From the NCBI GenBank assembly GCA_008015505.1, contig SSFR01000001.1, forward strand, positions 1-64,000: 64,000 nucleotides of DNA. Reading direction: 5' to 3'. Below are positions 17,130-26,485 of this stretch, piece by piece. Under the pieces are notes generated by a model. It searched no databases. It was not told where the DNA came from and was given only the letters and a program-made list of their open reading frames with translations. Position numbers and translations under genes: made by a program. The DNA comes from Pedobacter sp. GTDB lineage: Bacteria; Bacteroidota; Bacteroidia; Sphingobacteriales; Sphingobacteriaceae. Numbering within the stretch: the stretch's first letter is position 1; every line of letters starts with the position of its first letter.

Positions 17130-19121
17130 ATGAAGATATCTAAAAGACTTGCCCGAATAATAGCCCTAGTACTTACCAGTTTAACAATACTCTTTATAGT
17201 GATCCTCCTCATTGGCTATAGCCAGCGAGAGAAGCTTTTTAATGTGGCCATGGAGCAGGCAATACAAAAGGCTAAACATGATTATAACCTCCACATCAAC
17301 ATCAAAAAGGCTTACTTTTCTGGATTGAGCTCGATTGATTTTGAGGATATATCGGCAGTGCCAAAGGGATATGATAGTATTGCTAACATCCATCATCTGC
17401 GGATAGGAATAAAGATTATTCCATTATTTTTTGGTGATATTAAACTATCGACCATCATCCTCGACAACGGGAAAATCAATTTGGTCCGAAAAAATGGGAT
17501 TGCTAACTACGATTTTTTGTTTCGCAAAAAAGGCGATAACAAACCCAGTGAAATGAATCTATCGGGAGTTGCTAACCAGTTGTTGAATCAAGTACTCTAC
17601 AAAATTCCTGATAAGATGGATATCAAAAACTTTGACATCCGATTCAAAGACGACAATACCCTAGTTGATCTTTATACCACCACAGCTACCATTACAAATC
17701 AGCAAGTCAAATCAAGCATCCAAGTTAACGGCAAGCAAGCCACATGGCATGTCGAAGGTTTTGTTTATCCAGAGAAGAAACAATTAAACTTAGCCTTGTT
17801 CGCAGACGGAAGGCCCGTTGAAATTCCCTACCTGGAACAAAAATTGAACTTAAAACTACAGTTTGATACCGTACGCACCCAGATGAGGCGTGTCCAGCGT
17901 AACGGCGATGATTTAGAAATCAGTGGGTCCTGGGCTATCAGCAATCTGCTCATCAATCACCCTCATATAGCCAGTCATGATATCTTAGTGGAAAACGTAT
18001 CCATCGATACGGATACCCGTATCGGGAAAAATTTTATGGCTTTGGACAGTTCTTCCGTAATTCATCTCAAGCACATTGATGCACATCCCTTTATTCGATA
18101 TACCCTACGCCCAGAGAAAATCTATGAATTTAGTCTAAATACACCCAAAATGAATGCGGAACAACTTTGGGATGCTTTTCCCAGAGGCTTATTTGAGTCA
18201 TTGGAGGGAATGCAAGTGGCTGGACAACTGCAATATCATCTTCATTTATTTTTAGATAGTAAACAGCCCGATCAAGTTCAGTTTGAGTCTAGTTTGAACC
18301 GAAATCATTTTAAGATTCTAAAATGGGGGAAAACCAATCTTCAAAAGATTAACAATCCATTTGTTTACACTCCTTACGAATACGGTAAGCCTATGCGTGA
18401 TATCTTCATCGGACCAACCAATATCCATTTCACCCCCTTTGCTGAGATAGCGCCCAATATAAAAAATGCGCTCCTAACAGCCGAGGACCCTTCTTTTTTT
18501 AGCCACCGGGGATTTGTAGAGGAGTCCATCCGCAAATCAATAGCAACCAATTTTCAAAAAAAAGCATTCAAACGTGGGGGAAGCACTATTTCCATGCAGT
18601 TGGTAAAGAATGTATACCTGAGTCGGCAGAAAACCCTAGCCCGAAAAATAGAAGAAATGCTTCTTGTTTGGTTGATTGAAAATGGACGGCTATGTACCAA
18701 GGAGCGAATGTTCGAAGTCTATCTAAACTTGATTGAGTGGGGGCCCAATGTTTACGGGATTGGAGAGGCATCTCATTTCTATTTCGGCAAACAGCCAATA
18801 AACTTAAGTCTGGGAGAAAGTATTTTTTTGGCAAGTATTGTGCCACGTCCCAAATCAGGGCTTTATTTTTTTGAACCTGATGGGCAATTACGTCCAAGCT
18901 TACGAAGCTATTTCAAATTGATTGGAGGTCTCATGGCACACCAAGGAATGATTCCTCAAGATAGCTCCAGCACCTATGGCTTTGATGCTGTACACCTCAA
19001 AGAGAGTCTACGTAAAAAGATATCTACAGAAGATAGTATTCCGCCAGACCATAATTTAGAAGATCAGGGAGGAGATGATTTGTTTCAACACTTACTTAAC
19101 AAACGGGATAGTATCCCCTAA
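17130..19121 (+). CDS. Membrane-anchored transglycosylase with AsmA-like domain
   Basis: A 663-residue protein with an N-terminal transmembrane helix (about 10-30). A large middle region (about 35-430) looks like the AsmA-type periplasmic domain (for example LSTIILDNGKINLVRKNG). The C-terminal glycosyltransferase-51 domain covers about 440-610. In it, EDPSFFSHRGF carries the predicted catalytic Glu near residue 452, GGSTISMQLVKN follows, and EVYLNLIEWGPNVYGIGEAS holds the second Glu. No transpeptidase domain follows. It would polymerise lipid II into glycan strands at the cytoplasmic membrane. Fusion of an AsmA-like region to a GT51 domain is not the classical monofunctional layout, though I believe similar proteins occur in Bacteroidota. 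Confidence 0.82.
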   Translation: MKISKRLARIIALVLTSLTILFIVILLIGYSQREKLFNVAMEQAIQKAKHDYNLHINIKKAYFSGLSSIDFEDISAVPKGYDSIANIHHLRIGIKIIPLFFGDIKLSTIILDNGKINLVRKNGIANYDFLFRKKGDNKPSEMNLSGVANQLLNQVLYKIPDKMDIKNFDIRFKDDNTLVDLYTTTATITNQQVKSSIQVNGKQATWHVEGFVYPEKKQLNLALFADGRPVEIPYLEQKLNLKLQFDTVRTQMRRVQRNGDDLEISGSWAISNLLINHPHIASHDILVENVSIDTDTRIGKNFMALDSSSVIHLKHIDAHPFIRYTLRPEKIYEFSLNTPKMNAEQLWDAFPRGLFESLEGMQVAGQLQYHLHLFLDSKQPDQVQFESSLNRNHFKILKWGKTNLQKINNPFVYTPYEYGKPMRDIFIGPTNIHFTPFAEIAPNIKNALLTAEDPSFFSHRGFVEESIRKSIATNFQKKAFKRGGSTISMQLVKNVYLSRQKTLARKIEEMLLVWLIENGRLCTKERMFEVYLNLIEWGPNVYGIGEASHFYFGKQPINLSLGESIFLASIVPRPKSGLYFFEPDGQLRPSLRSYFKLIGGLMAHQGMIPQDSSSTYGFDAVHLKESLRKKISTEDSIPPDHNLEDQGGDDLFQHLLNKRDSIP

Positions 19122-19720
19122 TACTTCAACCTTGTCATACCCCCCTTCAAGTCAACACTTGAGCAATTGAAACTTATTTTTTGTTAAAAGTGACAATATT
19201 TCAGAGCCTGTTTAAAATTCAAAACTAATTGAGAATGAAAGATTAATCATTCCCATTCTCCAATAGTTTATTTGACTTCATATAAATTGGTATGGAGCCA
19301 ATGTAGAATGATTCAATAATTTTCCGAAATTTGTTTTTGCTCACTCCGGATTTAATCCGGGGATTTTCACTATATTAAGATCACACATTCATGTCAGCTC
19401 CTGTTTCAACTAAAAATTTAGCAATCCAAAGTCTCTTGAGAAACAAAGCGCAATACCACCGACATACCCCATCAGCTTATTTAATAAGACTGATCAAAAC
19501 TGAATTTAATGTCATTTATTTTTTAATTTAAAGCTACTCAAGCTCAAATTACACAATGAAGAAATGTATTGTTTTGAAACGCAATTAATTAAAACAATTT
19601 TGAGCAATTTGGTTTTATAAGTAGATTTTTTTTCGAATATTCGATGCTCTCAAACAGGCATCAACAACAAGTAGCTCACTTGTTATCCATCAAGTTATAA
19701 GCATAATTAGTCATAAGCAT
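19122..19720. other. 599-bp AT-rich non-coding region before dnaA
   Basis: No credible gene is seen. It contains a solo repeat end (19204), the 15-bp palindrome CCGGATTTAATCCGG (19346-19360), the 12-bp palindrome TCGAATATTCGA (19633-19644), and the inverted repeat AACAAGT-AGCTC-ACTTGTT (19666-19684). One weak DnaA-box-like TTATCCATC follows at about 19684. Upstream position and AT content fit the dnaA control region. A replication origin is possible, but no array of TTATCCACA boxes was found. Confidence 0.5.
19204..19219. repeat. Solo terminus of the GAGC-type miniature element
   Basis: GAGCCTGTTTAAAATTC lies about 80 bp after the end of the transglycosylase gene. It matches the solo ends at 9226 and 40495. 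Confidence 0.45.
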
Positions 19721-21148
19721 ATGGAAAAAACGTGCACCAGTGTATGGAATAATTGTCTCCAAATCATAAAGGATAATATACCCACACAAAGCTTTAAAAC
19801 GTGGTTTGATCCCATCAAAGCCTTGCGTTTAGAAGGCAATGTCCTAACTATACAGGTGCCCAGCTTATTCTTCTATGAGTGGCTTGAAGAACACTACGTT
19901 AACCTCCTGCGCAAAACGGTAAAGAAGCAATTGGGTGAAGATGGCCGCCTAGAGTACAACATTGTCGTAGAAAAATCATCCAATAATAAGCCATATACAA
20001 CCAATATGCCATCTAATGGTAATGGGACCGAAGGAAAGAGTCAGTCGATTCCTGTACCTATCAGCTTAAATAAAGACATTAAAAATCCATTTATTATTCC
20101 CGGTTTAAAAAAGCTCCAGGTCGATTCTCAATTAAATCAGAACTACACTTTCGAAAATTTTGTTGAAGGAGATTGCAATCGCCTGGCTCGCTCTGCAGGT
20201 TATGCCGTTGCAAATAAACCCGGCGGGACTTCTTTTAATCCCTTGATGATTTATGGCTCTGTAGGTTTAGGTAAAACACATTTAGCCCAAGCCATTGGAA
20301 ATGAAATCAAGCGCATCCAAAATGATAAGATGGTACTCTATGTATCCTGCGAGAAATTTACCCAACAATTCGTAGATGCCCTCAAAAACAATAACATCAA
20401 CGACTTTGTCAATTTTTACCAAGCTATGGATGTCTTGATTATGGACGATGTCCATAATTTTGCGGGCAAAGAAAAAACCCAGGACATCTTCTTCCATATT
20501 TTCAATCATCTACACCAATCTGGGAAACAGCTGATCATCACTTCCGATAGACCCCCTAAAGATCTGACTGGTTTAGAAGAGCGCTTACTCAGCCGATTTA
20601 AATGGGGGCTTTCTGCAGATTTACAAATCCCAGACCTTGAAACGCGAATGGCCATTCTACAAAAGAAAGTATACGCTGACGGTATAGACCTTTCAGGTGA
20701 TGTACTTGAATATGTGGCTCATAATATTGACAACAATGTACGTGAGCTAGAAGGCGCTATGGTCTCTTTGCTTGCTCAATCCACTTTAAACAAAAAAGAC
20801 ATCGATATTGGCTTAGCCAAAACGATGTTGAAAAACTTTGTCAAGAATTCTTCGAAAGAAATCTCTATGGAGTACATTCAAAAACTTGTTTGTGAATATT
20901 TTGAAGTGCCCATAGAGATGGTCAAATCCAAAACACGCAAACGCGAAATTGTACAAGCTCGTCAGATTTCCATGTATCTGGCCAAAAATCATACCAAAAC
21001 TTCATTGAAATCCATTGGTGTTTTCTTCGGCGGACGCGACCATTCTACAGTAATCTATGCTTGCCAAACGGTGGAGGATCTAATCGAAACAGATAAAAAG
21101 TTTAAATCGTATGTAGCCGATATACAAAAAAAACTCAAGATGAGCTAA
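19721..21148 (+). CDS. dnaA: Chromosomal replication initiator DnaA
   Basis: A 475-residue initiator ATPase. Domain I (about 1-75) is the helicase/self-interaction domain, followed by a short linker. The AAA+ domain III has Walker A GSVGLGKTH (about 179-187) and Walker B LIMDDVHNF. The C-terminal DNA-binding domain IV carries KSIGVFFGGRDHSTVIYAC, the DnaA-box recognition signature. It normally binds the origin and also its own promoter. The 599-bp AT-rich gap upstream is the place to look for such sites. Confidence 0.97.
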   Translation: MEKTCTSVWNNCLQIIKDNIPTQSFKTWFDPIKALRLEGNVLTIQVPSLFFYEWLEEHYVNLLRKTVKKQLGEDGRLEYNIVVEKSSNNKPYTTNMPSNGNGTEGKSQSIPVPISLNKDIKNPFIIPGLKKLQVDSQLNQNYTFENFVEGDCNRLARSAGYAVANKPGGTSFNPLMIYGSVGLGKTHLAQAIGNEIKRIQNDKMVLYVSCEKFTQQFVDALKNNNINDFVNFYQAMDVLIMDDVHNFAGKEKTQDIFFHIFNHLHQSGKQLIITSDRPPKDLTGLEERLLSRFKWGLSADLQIPDLETRMAILQKKVYADGIDLSGDVLEYVAHNIDNNVRELEGAMVSLLAQSTLNKKDIDIGLAKTMLKNFVKNSSKEISMEYIQKLVCEYFEVPIEMVKSKTRKREIVQARQISMYLAKNHTKTSLKSIGVFFGGRDHSTVIYACQTVEDLIETDKKFKSYVADIQKKLKMS

Positions 21149-21179
21149 TCAACCCACAAGATGAAGGAGCATACCGAAC

Positions 21180-21893
21180 TTAATCCACCAATGCAATGTG
21201 CTCCTCCTGTACGATAGCTTGCCCCCTAAAGCAAAGCAATAACTGAGCAGTTGTGGCCACGTCTTTTTGGCAATATATTTTGATACGTTGTAGATCTTTA
21301 TCCTGCCAATAGACACGCCCCACATCACTGCCATCAATATCATTCTTAGGCGCTGGGATATCAAATACTGCCGCCAACAGACTCAGAGAGGTATAGTTCT
21401 TATAATCCCCAAATTTCCAGAGTTCCATCGTGTCCAGATGATTGATTTCCCAAGGTTTTTTACCACTTATCTGTAACTGCGGAGGGATTTCGAGTCGATT
21501 AATTAATAACCTTCGGCATAAATAAGGAAAGTCAAACTCTTTACCATTATGGGCACATAACATAAGTGATGCTGGTTGCTTTTTTAAAAGGTCAATGAAC
21601 TGGATCAGTAATTCTTTTTCGTCATCGCTTGCAAATGATTTGATCCGCAGACTTATTCGCTCCTGCTGTTGGTTAAATACTCCTACCGAGATACAAACAA
21701 TTTTACCAAATTCAGCCCAAATCCCCGCCTTAGAATAAAACTCCGCTGGACTTTCTTCTTCAGCCCGCCCGCGCTTAGTTTTATCGTCCCATAATTTGGC
21801 TAAATGGGCTGGGACCTGGTCAAAGGAGGAATATTGTGGAACAGTTTCAATATCCAATACTAAAATTTGCTTTAAATCAATGTGCTGAAGCAT
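21180..21893 (-). CDS. DnaQ/PolB-like 3'-5' exonuclease
   Basis: A 3'-5' exonuclease of the DEDD superfamily, of the type described as related to the exonuclease domain of DNA polymerase B. ILVLDIETVP carries Asp14 and Glu16 (motif I), LCAHNGKEFDFPYL is motif II, and YCQKDVATT holds the motif III Asp. No polymerase domain is attached. The frame is open from 21923, but the ATG at 21893 gives MLQHIDLKQILVLDIE and the typical spacing to motif I, so 237 residues are called. The target, such as DNA repair intermediates or RNA, cannot be deduced. Convergent with dnaA. Confidence 0.8.
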   Translation of the reverse strand: MLQHIDLKQILVLDIETVPQYSSFDQVPAHLAKLWDDKTKRGRAEEESPAEFYSKAGIWAEFGKIVCISVGVFNQQQERISLRIKSFASDDEKELLIQFIDLLKKQPASLMLCAHNGKEFDFPYLCRRLLINRLEIPPQLQISGKKPWEINHLDTMELWKFGDYKNYTSLSLLAAVFDIPAPKNDIDGSDVGRVYWQDKDLQRIKIYCQKDVATTAQLLLCFRGQAIVQEEHIALVD

Positions 21894-21982
21894 AGGTCTA
21901 CTTGTTAATTGTGAGAAATGCAAAAGTACATTTCTAGAAGAATCATGCCCATCATCTCAACAAATACCAATCTCCAAATGCT

Positions 21983-22143
21983 GAGCTTGTCTAAAGTTTA
22001 TTTTATGAAGCCATTGCCGGTTATTTTTGAGCGAAATGAGGCGGATTTTGGAGCCATAGCAGGGCACTATGGTGAAAAAATCCAACGAAATTGCAGCCAA
22101 AAAGAACCAAAAGAGCAAGATAAAATAAACTTTAGACAAGCTC
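21983..22143. repeat. 161-bp miniature palindromic element, copy A
   Basis: The ends GAGCTTGTCTAAAGTTTAT... and ...ATAAACTTTAGACAAGCTC are perfect inverted repeats over 24 bp. The interior is an imperfect palindrome centred on CCATAG-CAGGGCA-CTATGG, so the whole element can fold into one long hairpin. It holds no gene. The same length and design recur at 26486 and 60819, with a slightly longer copy at 29028. It lies between the exonuclease start and marR, so it could influence marR expression. Target-site duplications were not evident. Confidence 0.85.
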
Positions 22144-22232
22144 GCTTAATCTTACCTCAACTTCCAAGAATTTTTCGACGATTTGTATCGCATCATTTTA
22201 TTGTTACATTTGCTATGCAAGCATAATTTATC

Positions 22233-22670
22233 ATGCAATCGAAAGAAACGATCGATTATTTCTTGAAAATAGCCTGGCAACGCATTGCCAATAACTATAA
22301 TCAGATAGGCGCTGAGTTTGAGCTTACACAAGCTACCGGCTATATGTTAATCAATATTGATAAGGAAGGAACCGCCGTTTCTCAGATAGCGTCCTTGCTG
22401 GGGTTAAAGTCAACAAGCCTTTCCCGAATGCTTAATAATATGGAAAAGCTGGGCCTCATCTATCGTCGTGCAGCACCGCACGATAAACGCTCCGTAAAAA
22501 TTTTTCTCACTGAACTCGGTAAAAAAAAAAGACGGATTGCTAAAGAGGTGATTCAGGAATTTAATGAGTATTTGAACGTACACATAAATAGCAATGAACG
22601 TTTACAGTTAATCAATACACTAAAAAAGATTAATCAGTTGACTCTAGCATATAAACCTAAAAAACAATGA
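22233..22670 (+). CDS. MarR-family transcriptional regulator of the fad operon
   Basis: A 145-residue winged-helix regulator. Residues about 45-105 form the MarR DNA-binding domain: AVSQIASLLGLKSTSLSRML is the helix-turn-helix and RRAAPHDKRSVKIFLTELGK the wing. It precedes the fadN-like gene and overlaps it by 4 bp (ATGA), so the two are cotranslated. By analogy with other regulators in this position it probably responds to acyl-CoA or fatty acids and controls the operon; this is inference. No operator was identified with confidence. Confidence 0.85.
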   Translation: MQSKETIDYFLKIAWQRIANNYNQIGAEFELTQATGYMLINIDKEGTAVSQIASLLGLKSTSLSRMLNNMEKLGLIYRRAAPHDKRSVKIFLTELGKKKRRIAKEVIQEFNEYLNVHINSNERLQLINTLKKINQLTLAYKPKKQ

Positions 22671-25075
22671 AACGAACTATTTCAAAAGTGGCAGTACTAG
22701 GCTCTGGAATTATGGGATCTCGTATTGCTTGTCATTTTGCCAATATTGGAGTGGAGGTGTTGTTGCTCGACATTACTCCCAAAGAGCTATCTCATGAACA
22801 GTCCAAAGGTGGAACAGCAGTATTGGAAAGTAAGTCAGTACGTAACCAGATTGTCAATACAGCATTGGATACGGCCGTTAAATCAAGCCCATCGCCTGTA
22901 TTTAGTAAGAAGGTACTCAATAAAATCACCACGGGTAATTTTGAAGATAATATGCCAGACATCGCCTCCTGCGATTGGGTGATCGAAGTAGTGATTGAGA
23001 AACTAGAAATTAAAAAGACAGTTTATGATCAGGTTGAAAAATATCGTAAACCTGGCACTTTGGTTACTTCTAATACATCAGGTATTCCCATACACCTAAT
23101 GGCTGAAGGTAGAAGCGATGACTTTAAAACACATTTTTGTGGTACACACTTTTTTAATCCACCACGCTACTTACGTTTATTAGAAATCATTCCAACTCCA
23201 CACACCAAACCGGAAATCGTGGATTTCTTCATGCACTATGGAGACAAATTCTTAGGGAAGACTACCGTTTTATGTAAAGATACACCAGCGTTCATTGCCA
23301 ATCGGGTTGGGGTTTACTCGATCATGGCCTTACTCCATCTGGTTGAAAAAATGGATCTAACAGTAGAGGAAGTAGATAAATACACCGGTCCTGCTTTAGG
23401 ACGACCCAAGTCAGCCACATTCCGAACAACCGACGTAGTTGGTTTAGATACGATGATTAATGTAGCCGGTGGCCTGCATGCAAATCTTCCACATGATAAA
23501 GCCCATCAATTATTTCTTTTGCCTGATTATGTCAAAAAAATGCAAGAGAATAACTGGCTGGGAGATAAAACCAAACAAGGTTTTTATAAAAAAGTAAAAG
23601 GCGAAGATGGTAAAAGTGAAATCCTTGCACTCGATTTAAAGACGCTGGAATATCGCCAGCAACAAAAAATTAAGTCAGCTACCCTAGAAGCAACTAAACC
23701 GATTGAAAATCTTCGTGACCGAATGAAGGTTTTTGCAAAAGGAACCGACCGAGCAGGAGAATTTTTTAGAACATCTTTCTTTGGCTTGTTTGAATATGTC
23801 TCAGATCGTATTCCAGAAATTGCTGATGAACTATACCGAATAGATGACGCTTTACGTGCAGGTTTTGGCTGGGAACTAGGCCCATTCGAGGTATGGGATG
23901 CTCTCGGGGTACGGGAGACTTTGGAAGAAATGAAGGAGTATAATCATCAAGCAGCTAAATGGGTGCATGACATGTTGGCTGCAGGCCATCAGTCCTTTTA
24001 TAAGGTAGAAAATGGCATTAAAAAATACTACGACATCCCTACAAAAACTTATCAGGCCATTCCCGGAACTGACTCATTTATTATTCTAGACAACATCCGC
24101 CCTACAAAGACCATATGGAAAAACACAGGAACCACCATCACTGATTTGGGTGATGGTGTTATTAACCTGGAGTTCCATACCAAAATGAATACTATTGGAG
24201 GGGAGGTAATCCAGGGGATTAATAAAGCAATTGATTTAGCTGAGAAAGACTATCGGGCTTTGGTGATCGGAAACGATGGAGCTAATTTTTCGGCGGGGGC
24301 CAACATCGGGATGATTTTTATGGCAGCAGTTGAGCAAGAGTGGGACGAAATTAATTTGGCTATTAAAGCCTTTCAAAATACCATGATGCGTGTACGCTAT
24401 TCTGCTATTCCTGTAGTTGCAGCTCCGCATAACTTGACTTTGGGAGGAGGGTGTGAGCTTTGCCTCCATGCCGACCATGTTCAAACCAATGCAGAAACCT
24501 ATATGGGTCTAGTCGAGTTTGGCGTCGGCTTGATTCCTGGGGGAGGGGGTACTAAGGAATTCACGTTACGTTTCTCAGATGAGTTACGTGATGGTCAAAT
24601 TGAGCAAAATGCACTAAAAGATCGCTTCTTAACCATTGCTATGGCAAAAGTATCCACATCGGGAGAGGAAGCCCATGAGCTTGGCTATCTACAAAAAGGG
24701 AAATATAGCTTAAGCATGAATCGTAGTCGTTTAATCGCAGATGCAAAGGCAAAAGCAATTGAATTAGCTGAAGCGGGTTATGTGATGCCGGTTCGACGCA
24801 AAGACATTCGTGTACTGGGGAAAAGTGGCTTAGGAATTGTTTATGTAGGCGCAGACTCCATGTATTCTGGAAACTATATCTCGGAATATGACAAAAAGAT
24901 TTCAGAAAAACTGGGTTACGTGATGTGTGGGGGGGAACTATCTGCTTCAGCCTTGGTAAGCGAGCAGTATCTTCTCGACCTGGAACGCGAAGTATTTTTA
25001 TCGCTTTGCGGGGAAAGAAAAACACAGGAGCGCATCCAGTCGATTTTGACTAAGGGAAAACCATTACGCAATTAG
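22667..25075 (+). CDS. fadN: 3-hydroxyacyl-CoA dehydrogenase/enoyl-CoA hydratase, FadN type
   Basis: An 802-residue bifunctional beta-oxidation enzyme. The NAD-binding 3-hydroxyacyl-CoA dehydrogenase domain comes first (VAVLGSGIMGSRIACHFA near residue 8; conserved THFFNPPRYLRLLEIIPT near 160). The enoyl-CoA hydratase part is C-terminal (ANFSAGANIG, GGGCELCLHADHV, GLIPGGGGTKEF near 540-630). This order is that of FadN of Bacillus subtilis and the reverse of Escherichia coli FadB/FadJ. The operon order marR-fadN-fadA-fadE and the overlap with the regulator fit a dedicated fatty-acid degradation unit. Confidence 0.9.
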   Translation: MKRTISKVAVLGSGIMGSRIACHFANIGVEVLLLDITPKELSHEQSKGGTAVLESKSVRNQIVNTALDTAVKSSPSPVFSKKVLNKITTGNFEDNMPDIASCDWVIEVVIEKLEIKKTVYDQVEKYRKPGTLVTSNTSGIPIHLMAEGRSDDFKTHFCGTHFFNPPRYLRLLEIIPTPHTKPEIVDFFMHYGDKFLGKTTVLCKDTPAFIANRVGVYSIMALLHLVEKMDLTVEEVDKYTGPALGRPKSATFRTTDVVGLDTMINVAGGLHANLPHDKAHQLFLLPDYVKKMQENNWLGDKTKQGFYKKVKGEDGKSEILALDLKTLEYRQQQKIKSATLEATKPIENLRDRMKVFAKGTDRAGEFFRTSFFGLFEYVSDRIPEIADELYRIDDALRAGFGWELGPFEVWDALGVRETLEEMKEYNHQAAKWVHDMLAAGHQSFYKVENGIKKYYDIPTKTYQAIPGTDSFIILDNIRPTKTIWKNTGTTITDLGDGVINLEFHTKMNTIGGEVIQGINKAIDLAEKDYRALVIGNDGANFSAGANIGMIFMAAVEQEWDEINLAIKAFQNTMMRVRYSAIPVVAAPHNLTLGGGCELCLHADHVQTNAETYMGLVEFGVGLIPGGGGTKEFTLRFSDELRDGQIEQNALKDRFLTIAMAKVSTSGEEAHELGYLQKGKYSLSMNRSRLIADAKAKAIELAEAGYVMPVRRKDIRVLGKSGLGIVYVGADSMYSGNYISEYDKKISEKLGYVMCGGELSASALVSEQYLLDLEREVFLSLCGERKTQERIQSILTKGKPLRN

Positions 25076-25207
25076 TATTGCTTTTGAGGGGTAAACCTAC
25101 TGCGATGTTGATTCGCTATCGTTATATCAAAAAAATTATAGAAATCGATCGAAAATTAACCAAGGTGTGTCGCAACACGCAATACGCTGTACTTAATACC
25201 AAAAAAT

Positions 25208-26458
25208 ATGGAAGCATACATTGTAGCGGGCTACCGTACCGCTGTTGGAAAAGCACCACGAGGTGTATTTCGTTTCACTCGGGCCGATGATTTGGCTACC
25301 GATGTTATCAAGCATTTGGTGGCATCCGTCCCCAGTTTAGATAAAGAACAAATTGATGATGTGATCGTAGGAAATGCTACTCCCGAAGCAGAACAAGGAC
25401 TAAATATTGCCCGTATGATTTCATTGATGGGCTTAAATACAGATAAAGTTCCAGGTGTAACGATTAATCGTTACTGCGCATCGGGTTTAGAAACCATCGC
25501 TACGGCTGTAGCCAAAATTCGATCAGGAATGGCAGATTGCATCATTGCAGGAGGCGTTGAGGTAATGTCTGGGATGCCATTTGGTGGATGGAAGATTGTT
25601 CCCAATTTAGAAGTCGCTAAAACGCATCCGGATTGGTATTGGAGTATGGGGCATACAGCCGAAGCTGTTGCCAAAGAATATGGCGTTAGCAGAGCGGATC
25701 AAGATGAATTTGCTTTTCAATCCCATCAAAAAGCAATTAAAGCCATCCAAAATGGGTCTTTCAAGGATGACATTGTGCCTATCATGGTTCAAGAAACCTA
25801 TTTAGAAGAACCTGAGGAATACCTGCAAAGCGTACATGCTCATGATAGCTTTACTGCAGTTAAAAGACAAATTAGTACTCCCCTAATTCAGAAAAGAAAA
25901 ACGCGCCAATATGTAGTAGATACAGATGAGGGTCCACGTGTTGACACTACTTTAGAGAAACTATCCAAACTAAAACCCGTTTTTGCAGCAGGTGGTTCCA
26001 TAACAGCTGGAAACTCGTCACAAACTTCAGATGGTGCCGCTTTTGTATTAGTGGTTTCGGAGACCATGCTTAAAAAACTCAATGTACAACCTATTGCGCG
26101 TTTGGTAAGCTTTGGTGTAGTTGGAGTTCCTCCACGTATTATGGGAATTGGGCCAATTGAAGCTATTCCATTGGCCTTGAAAAAAGCCGGTCTAAAACAA
26201 GATGATCTAAGCTTAATTGAACTAAACGAGGCATTCGCTTCCCAATCCTTGGCAATTATTCGCACGCTGGGATTAGATGCGACTCGTGTCAATGTTCATG
26301 GTGGAGCCATTGCTCTAGGGCATCCATTGGGTTGTACCGGGGCTAAATTAACCGTACAGGTGATGAATGAACTGCGCAAACGTAAACAGAAGTATGGAAT
26401 GGTAACCATGTGTGTTGGAACAGGACAAGGAGCAGCTGGAATTTTTGAAATGATGTAG
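25208..26458 (+). CDS. fadA: Acetyl-CoA acyltransferase (thiolase)
   Basis: A 416-residue thiolase that cleaves 3-ketoacyl-CoA with CoA to give acetyl-CoA and a shortened acyl-CoA. The active-site Cys lies in NRYCASGLETIATAVAKI (about 90). The conserved His region is NVHGGAIALGHPLGCTGAK (about 365-380), and the C-terminal Cys is in MVTMCVGTGQGAAG. The ATG at 25208 starts MEAYIVAGYRTAVGKAP, the family pattern. The start lies 132 bp after fadN. An intervening miniature element separates it from the downstream acyl-CoA dehydrogenase. Confidence 0.92.
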   Translation: MEAYIVAGYRTAVGKAPRGVFRFTRADDLATDVIKHLVASVPSLDKEQIDDVIVGNATPEAEQGLNIARMISLMGLNTDKVPGVTINRYCASGLETIATAVAKIRSGMADCIIAGGVEVMSGMPFGGWKIVPNLEVAKTHPDWYWSMGHTAEAVAKEYGVSRADQDEFAFQSHQKAIKAIQNGSFKDDIVPIMVQETYLEEPEEYLQSVHAHDSFTAVKRQISTPLIQKRKTRQYVVDTDEGPRVDTTLEKLSKLKPVFAAGGSITAGNSSQTSDGAAFVLVVSETMLKKLNVQPIARLVSFGVVGVPPRIMGIGPIEAIPLALKKAGLKQDDLSLIELNEAFASQSLAIIRTLGLDATRVNVHGGAIALGHPLGCTGAKLTVQVMNELRKRKQKYGMVTMCVGTGQGAAGIFEMM

Positions 26459-26485
26459 ATTGTTTTTTAATCAGAATTACCCACA

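Noticed and set aside
19560..19720. Confirmed replication origin
   Set aside because: Only one weak DnaA-box-like site was found; there is no cluster.
21983..22143. Copy A as part of a coding region
   Set aside because: Short frames on both strands cross it, but their sequence follows the repeat and recurs at other copies in different frames.
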